Below, in pieces: positions 15,966 to 19,016 of a DNA stretch of 19,016 nucleotides (positions are counted from its first letter, which is position 1; every line of letters starts with the position of its first letter). The notes beneath the pieces are model-generated. The model was not told the DNA's origin. It worked only from the letters and a program-made list of their open reading frames with translations, and made no database searches. A program made the position numbers and the translations under genes. Source of the stretch: an uncultured Caryophanales bacterium (lineage in GTDB: Bacteria; Bacillota_I; Bacilli_A; RFN20; CAG-826). The DNA lies in the NCBI GenBank assembly GCA_946403545.1, contig CAMJAG010000008.1, positions 1 through 19,016 of the forward strand, in the 5' to 3' direction.

Positions 15966-17004
15966 CTGAATTGCCTCCTTCACCATTACTATCTTTCTTG
16001 TTGTTGAAGTAGTTTCCTAAAGCCTCTGTAATGTATTCAAGGGCGGATAAGACTTTGTCATAATCCATTCTCTTAGGACCCACTAGTGCGATTGTTGAAC
16101 CACCTTCATCACCAATGTTGATTTTTGCGGATACCATTGATACATCTGGGTTATCATCAATATCACCAATGTGGATATTTGCTTCAGCATCATCTTTTGC
16201 GTCTTTATTCATAGCTTTTAAAGCTTCAGGATCGTTTAATAATTTGAAGACTTTTTCAAGCTTATCAGCATCTCTAAATTCTGGATGGGAGAATAATTCT
16301 TCTCTTCCATATAATGAGAGTCTATCACTTGCGAATCTCGCAAAGGCTTCTAGAAGAGCTTGATAGACAAGGTCATGAGAAATAATGTAATCACTTAGAA
16401 TTGGCTTTAGCGCTTCTGTTTTAGGCACTAAATCAACGATTGGTGTGCCTACAAGTCTATCGTTAAGGAGTTGAACACAAGAAATAATCTCTTTTGGATC
16501 AATTCCGTCAGGAACGATAAATGTTTTATTTTCAACATAACCTTTGTTAGTTACGAATACTGCTGTTAATGAATTATCAGAAATTTGAATCATTTGCATG
16601 CTTGCAAGGCGTTCTGCTTTTTCATCTGGTCCCATAACAACCGAGACTAAGCTAGTCATGTGAGATAGAATCTCACAAGATTCTTTAATAACTTCTTCAA
16701 CGGATTGAACTTTACTATCAAGAATTGTTTGAATGCTATTTTTGAATTCTTCAGAAATATCTTTGTTTCTAAGGTGTTCACAATAGTATTTATATCCTTC
16801 ACTAGAAGGTACTCTTCCTGAAGAAGTATGTGTTTTTTCAATTAAACCAAGCTTTTCAAGAGCAAACATTTCATTTCTAATTGTTGCAGAGGAATATGGT
16901 AATTTATATTCATCTATTAATGTTTGGCTTGATACTGGTTGAGCGTGTTTAATAAAGTATTCAACGATGTATTTAAGGATTGCATCAGAACGATTGAATT
17001 CCAT
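15958..17004 (-). CDS. hrcA: Heat-inducible transcription repressor HrcA
   Basis: HrcA is the dimeric repressor that binds CIRCE operators and needs GroEL for activity, so heat shock relieves repression. The 348-residue product has the N-terminal winged helix (about 1-75, with SSQTLIDEYKLPYSSATIRN and EKTHTSSGRVPS) and the C-terminal GAF-like and dimerisation region (NKGYVENKTF, SDRLSLYGREELF). Near the end, IGDEGGSTIALVGPKRMDY matches the family's conserved G-x-E block. AAGGAGG lies about ten bases before the ATG. It ends in TGA, direct evidence that TGA is a stop in this organism. Two CIRCE sites stand immediately upstream, so the gene should repress its own operon. Confidence 0.97.
   Translation of the reverse strand: MEFNRSDAILKYIVEYFIKHAQPVSSQTLIDEYKLPYSSATIRNEMFALEKLGLIEKTHTSSGRVPSSEGYKYYCEHLRNKDISEEFKNSIQTILDSKVQSVEEVIKESCEILSHMTSLVSVVMGPDEKAERLASMQMIQISDNSLTAVFVTNKGYVENKTFIVPDGIDPKEIISCVQLLNDRLVGTPIVDLVPKTEALKPILSDYIISHDLVYQALLEAFARFASDRLSLYGREELFSHPEFRDADKLEKVFKLLNDPEALKAMNKDAKDDAEANIHIGDIDDNPDVSMVSAKINIGDEGGSTIALVGPKRMDYDKVLSALEYITEALGNYFNNKKDSNGEGGNSDA
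15974..15980 (-). promoter_or_regulatory. grpE ribosome binding site, decides the start
   Basis: AAGGAGG in the coding end of hrcA (Glu-Gly-Gly codons) stands eight bases before the ATG at 15965. It excludes the ATG at 15986 as the main grpE start, because that ATG lies upstream of the site and has no ribosome site of its own. Confidence 0.85.
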
Positions 17005-17021
17005 TATCTTTTTCCTCCTTT

Positions 17022-17048
17022 TTAGCAGTCTATCTTTTTGATTGCTAA
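17022..17048 (-). promoter_or_regulatory. CIRCE operator, proximal copy
   Basis: The plus strand reads TTAGCAGTC, nine bases, GATTGCTAA. This matches the CIRCE consensus TTAGCACTC-N9-GAGTGCTAA at 16 of 18 arm positions with exact spacing. It lies between the -10 and the hrcA ribosome site, over the predicted transcription start, where bound HrcA would block initiation. Confidence 0.93.
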
Positions 17049-17052
17049 CAAT

Positions 17053-17080
17053 ATGGTATCACAAAAATTAGCACTGTCAA
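17053..17080 (-). promoter_or_regulatory. Promoter of hrcA-grpE-dnaK-dnaJ
   Basis: On the minus strand TTGACA (17075-17080) is followed by 16 bases and TACCAT (17053-17058), with TG in the extended -10 position. The -35 overlaps the distal CIRCE copy and the start site should fall in the proximal copy. This is a vegetative-sigma promoter under HrcA control. Confidence 0.8.
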
Positions 17081-17094
17081 TACAAGATTGCTAA
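17068..17094 (-). promoter_or_regulatory. CIRCE operator, distal copy
   Basis: The plus strand reads TTAGCACTG, nine bases, GATTGCTAA, again 16 of 18 consensus arm positions with exact spacing. It overlaps the -35 hexamer. The distance to the proximal copy is 46 bases start to start. Confidence 0.93.
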
Positions 17095-17127
17095 AAATTA
17101 TATATTTATTATTATAATAAGGATTTA

Positions 17128-17781
17128 TTAGTAGCGACTTCTAATAAGTTTATTTAAAAAATAAAGTCCAATAGTGATTATATAGGAAGCCACTAATGTA
17201 AGACATAAAGACATGAGTCCAAAAAGTGGTCCTCCACGACCAAATCCATAGAAATCTATGTCAAAATTTCCATATCCGTTATTAGCGGCAACATATATAA
17301 AATAGACAACTCCATAGCTAAACGGAGGTATTAAACAATATAAAGTGTGCACGAATTTAATATGCTCTATTTTCTCAAAGAATAAGAAATTAACTAACGC
17401 GACTAAAGGCACGATTAAATGGAAAAATAGATTCGCGTTATGAAACATCTTGTCATAGCCATAGGTAGGTCCCAAAAATGCCATGACTGTAAAGAAAGTT
17501 AACGCTACCGCAGAGACTCCAACTAAGTTAATAACTTCTAGAATAAAAGGTAGCTTATCTATTTTTCCTTTTAATAATAAATATTGATATATTGCCACTA
17601 TTATAGCAACAACACCCATAAAGACATTGCTTTCCACCGTAAAGAATTTGAAGTTAGCCATGCCTTTAACAAATAAAGCACCACTTTTAGTTAAAAACAT
17701 AACTGTGGTGCCTATTATAGTTAGTGTGAAAATTAAACAATTAAGTATTAATGATGTAAGTAAAACCTTTTTATTTGCCAT
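17128..17781 (-). CDS. Six-helix membrane protein, resembles the Pr6Pr family
   Basis: The 217-residue product has six predicted membrane helices (about 8-30, 52-70, 83-104, 118-136, 148-165, 185-210) and no signal-peptide cleavage site. The layout, the motif FFTVESN (46-52) just before helix 2 and the HLIVPLVALVNF segment (121-132) in helix 4 resemble bacterial Pr6Pr proteins, which are distantly related to the eukaryotic AIG1/FAR-17a lipid hydrolases. Thr48 and His121 could correspond to the Thr/His pair of that group, but this is inference from memory of the family. The ATG follows the serpin stop with no gap (TAAATG) and lacks a clear Shine-Dalgarno, so it is probably translated by coupling to the serpin. 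No clear terminator follows; only AT-rich sequence separates it from the CIRCE region. Function is unknown. Confidence 0.6.
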   Translation of the reverse strand: MANKKVLLTSLILNCLIFTLTIIGTTVMFLTKSGALFVKGMANFKFFTVESNVFMGVVAIIVAIYQYLLLKGKIDKLPFILEVINLVGVSAVALTFFTVMAFLGPTYGYDKMFHNANLFFHLIVPLVALVNFLFFEKIEHIKFVHTLYCLIPPFSYGVVYFIYVAANNGYGNFDIDFYGFGRGGPLFGLMSLCLTLVASYIITIGLYFLNKLIRSRY

Positions 17782-19016
17782 TTAGATACTGAACATTGTT
17801 CCCATAAATAATGGTAAACCATCTTGATCAGTAATTGAATACATAAATGGGCGATCAACTCTAAAATCAATAGGAGTTGGACCACCTATACCTTTACCAG
17901 TTACAGTGATTTGAGTATAAGCTGCGGCTTCCACTCCTTCATTGTCTACTTTAACGCGAGCTTCATGAGTTGCAGAGCTAACATAAAGTCCAAAACCTTC
18001 CATGATTCCGTCATAATTGTCAGCTGTATATGAGAATGCGTTGCTTAAACCCATTGATTGCATTTTATCAAGCAAATCAATTTTGTCTTGAACATCCCAT
18101 TGAGGAATTGTGTAGTCAATAAACTCAAGCTTCTTTGATAAGCTATTCCAGTTTAATAATGCTTTGATATTATCGGAATTATTCAGCACATCGAAATAAT
18201 TTGTATTTCTATTCGGTAAAAGAATTTGCATTTTAAATCCGTTGCAATAATCTAGAGAAGCAATAGCAAAGTCTGTACCCTTGTAGTAATAATCTCTTTT
18301 ATCTTCTTCATGTTTTCTAGTCATATAAGTTACAGTTTGGGTACTGCCATCGGCTTTGTTAAAGACGTTATCAAAATTTTTCTTTTTATCAAAAGATATT
18401 TTCCATTTACTCTTTAAATAAATCGTGTTCAACATAGTTGCGACATTCAAAGGATTAGAAAAGATATCTCTAAAATCTTCTTGTTTTAAATTGAGGAAAT
18501 TCTTGGTTTTTTCATTAATATAGTTTACAAACGGTATAGCTGTATCAGGGTTTCCTAAATCTTCAGTAAATAGTTCTGCGAAATAATATTTAGAAAGAGT
18601 ATCAACAAATTCTTGTTTGACATAAGGACCAAACCCATCATCTAACCAAAGAGATTGACCAATGTCAAAATATGTTCCTGTCTTTTTATCATCAACAGCG
18701 ACATTTAATAACATTTTTTGGATTTCTTCTTTAGCAGTAAAATCGCCACTATAATGTAAAACATTATTTAGTTCTTCTTTAGCGATTCTTAAAGCACCTT
18801 CGCTAAGCATAGACAAACATGTCGCTATGCTTAAAGGAGAATATACTTTATTCTTCCCATTTTCTTGAATGTGATTAGTAAAATCTGCAGCAAAAGCTTG
18901 AACAGATTGAATGTATTTAGAACTCAAAATTTGGTGTTCGTTATTAAAAGTCTTTTTAACTTCGTTCACCATATAAGATTCATATTCTGGATGTGATTCT
19001 TTAGCGGTTTCACAAG
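17782..19016 (-). CDS. Serpin (serine protease inhibitor family I4), 5' end beyond the window
   Basis: The frame remains open to the window end: 14 further codons precede the ATG at 18972, and that ATG has no ribosome site, so the true start is probably upstream. From 18972 it encodes 396 residues covering a whole serpin fold. Signatures are the N-terminal KVYSPLSIATCLSMLSEGA (42-60), ATMLNTIYLKSKWKISF (178-194), the reactive-loop hinge EGVEAAAYTQ (345-354) and the C-terminal RVDRPFMYSI and LPLFMGTMFS. The intact Ala-rich hinge predicts an inhibitory serpin. Counting from hinge Gly346 as P15 puts P1 at Lys360 and P1' at Gly361, which would suit trypsin-like targets, though the loop is a few residues longer than in antitrypsin. 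Whether a signal peptide or lipobox is present cannot be seen. It is followed without a gap by a membrane-protein gene. Confidence 0.93.
   Translation of the reverse strand, partial: CETAKESHPEYESYMVNEVKKTFNNEHQILSSKYIQSVQAFAADFTNHIQENGKNKVYSPLSIATCLSMLSEGALRIAKEELNNVLHYSGDFTAKEEIQKMLLNVAVDDKKTGTYFDIGQSLWLDDGFGPYVKQEFVDTLSKYYFAELFTEDLGNPDTAIPFVNYINEKTKNFLNLKQEDFRDIFSNPLNVATMLNTIYLKSKWKISFDKKKNFDNVFNKADGSTQTVTYMTRKHEEDKRDYYYKGTDFAIASLDYCNGFKMQILLPNRNTNYFDVLNNSDNIKALLNWNSLSKKLEFIDYTIPQWDVQDKIDLLDKMQSMGLSNAFSYTADNYDGIMEGFGLYVSSATHEARVKVDNEGVEAAAYTQITVTGKGIGGPTPIDFRVDRPFMYSITDQDGLPLFMGTMFSI

Noticed and set aside
15966..15986. Upstream ATG giving a 196-residue GrpE
   Set aside because: The AAGGAGG at 15974-15980 lies downstream of this ATG and correctly placed for the ATG at 15965; the upstream ATG has no ribosome site.
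17095..17127. Terminator after the six-helix membrane protein gene
   Set aside because: The region is AT-rich with the palindrome TTATTATAATAA but has no G/C stem; no terminator can be supported, so read-through toward hrcA is possible.
18972..18972. ATG at 18972 as the true serpin start
   Set aside because: The frame stays open for 14 more codons to the window end and no Shine-Dalgarno precedes this ATG, so the gene is treated as partial.

Overview
The window is low-GC and very gene-dense, with no stretch above about 130 bases lacking a gene. Nearly all of it is conserved housekeeping genes on the minus strand. The cluster hrcA-grpE-dnaK-dnaJ, ybeY-cdd-era-recO, glyS-dnaG-rpoD-trmK-nif3, and then ispH/nfo/ispG is a shortened version of the order known from Bacillus subtilis. 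Together with CIRCE operators, a dimeric-type glycyl-tRNA synthetase, AGGAGG ribosome sites and the MEP isoprenoid pathway, this points to a small-genome Bacillota lineage of class Bacilli (Erysipelotrichales/RF39/Acholeplasma-like). TGA ends hrcA and Trp is TGG in rpoD, so the standard code applies, not the Mycoplasma code. Species cannot be named from the sequence.

Layout from left to right. (1) 1-2529: the MEP-pathway genes ispG (5' cut by the window edge) and ispH lie on the plus strand, with the DNA-repair gene nfo between them on the minus strand. All convergent ends overlap by a few bases. (2) 2522-8512: a minus-strand operon, glyS-dnaG-rpoD-trmK-nif3, read from a consensus SigA promoter at 8484-8512. 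It joins tRNA charging, replication priming, the main sigma factor, tRNA methylation and a NIF3 protein. (3) 8540-11019: ybeY-cdd-era-recO, an operon of touching or overlapping genes for ribosome maturation, pyrimidine salvage and recombination repair. It has a putative promoter directly upstream of ybeY that would give a leaderless transcript. (4) 11017-12331: an accessory gene for a C39 peptidase fused to six membrane helices but with no ABC ATPase domain. Its Shine-Dalgarno lies in a potential hairpin. (5) 12332-17094: hrcA-grpE-dnaK-dnaJ, headed by two CIRCE operators that bracket the promoter. (6) 17128-19016: a second accessory pair, a serpin protease inhibitor (5' end outside the window) directly followed by a six-helix membrane protein that resembles the Pr6Pr group.

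The best candidates for unusual biology are the NBD-less C39 membrane protein with its possible SD-sequestering leader, the serpin/membrane-protein pair, the possible non-contiguous ispG-ispH operon around nfo, the shared extended -10 motif placed six bases before the ybeY and ispH start codons, and the lysine-rich N-terminal tail on the main sigma factor. No RNA genes, insertion sequences, CRISPR arrays or prophage genes were seen.
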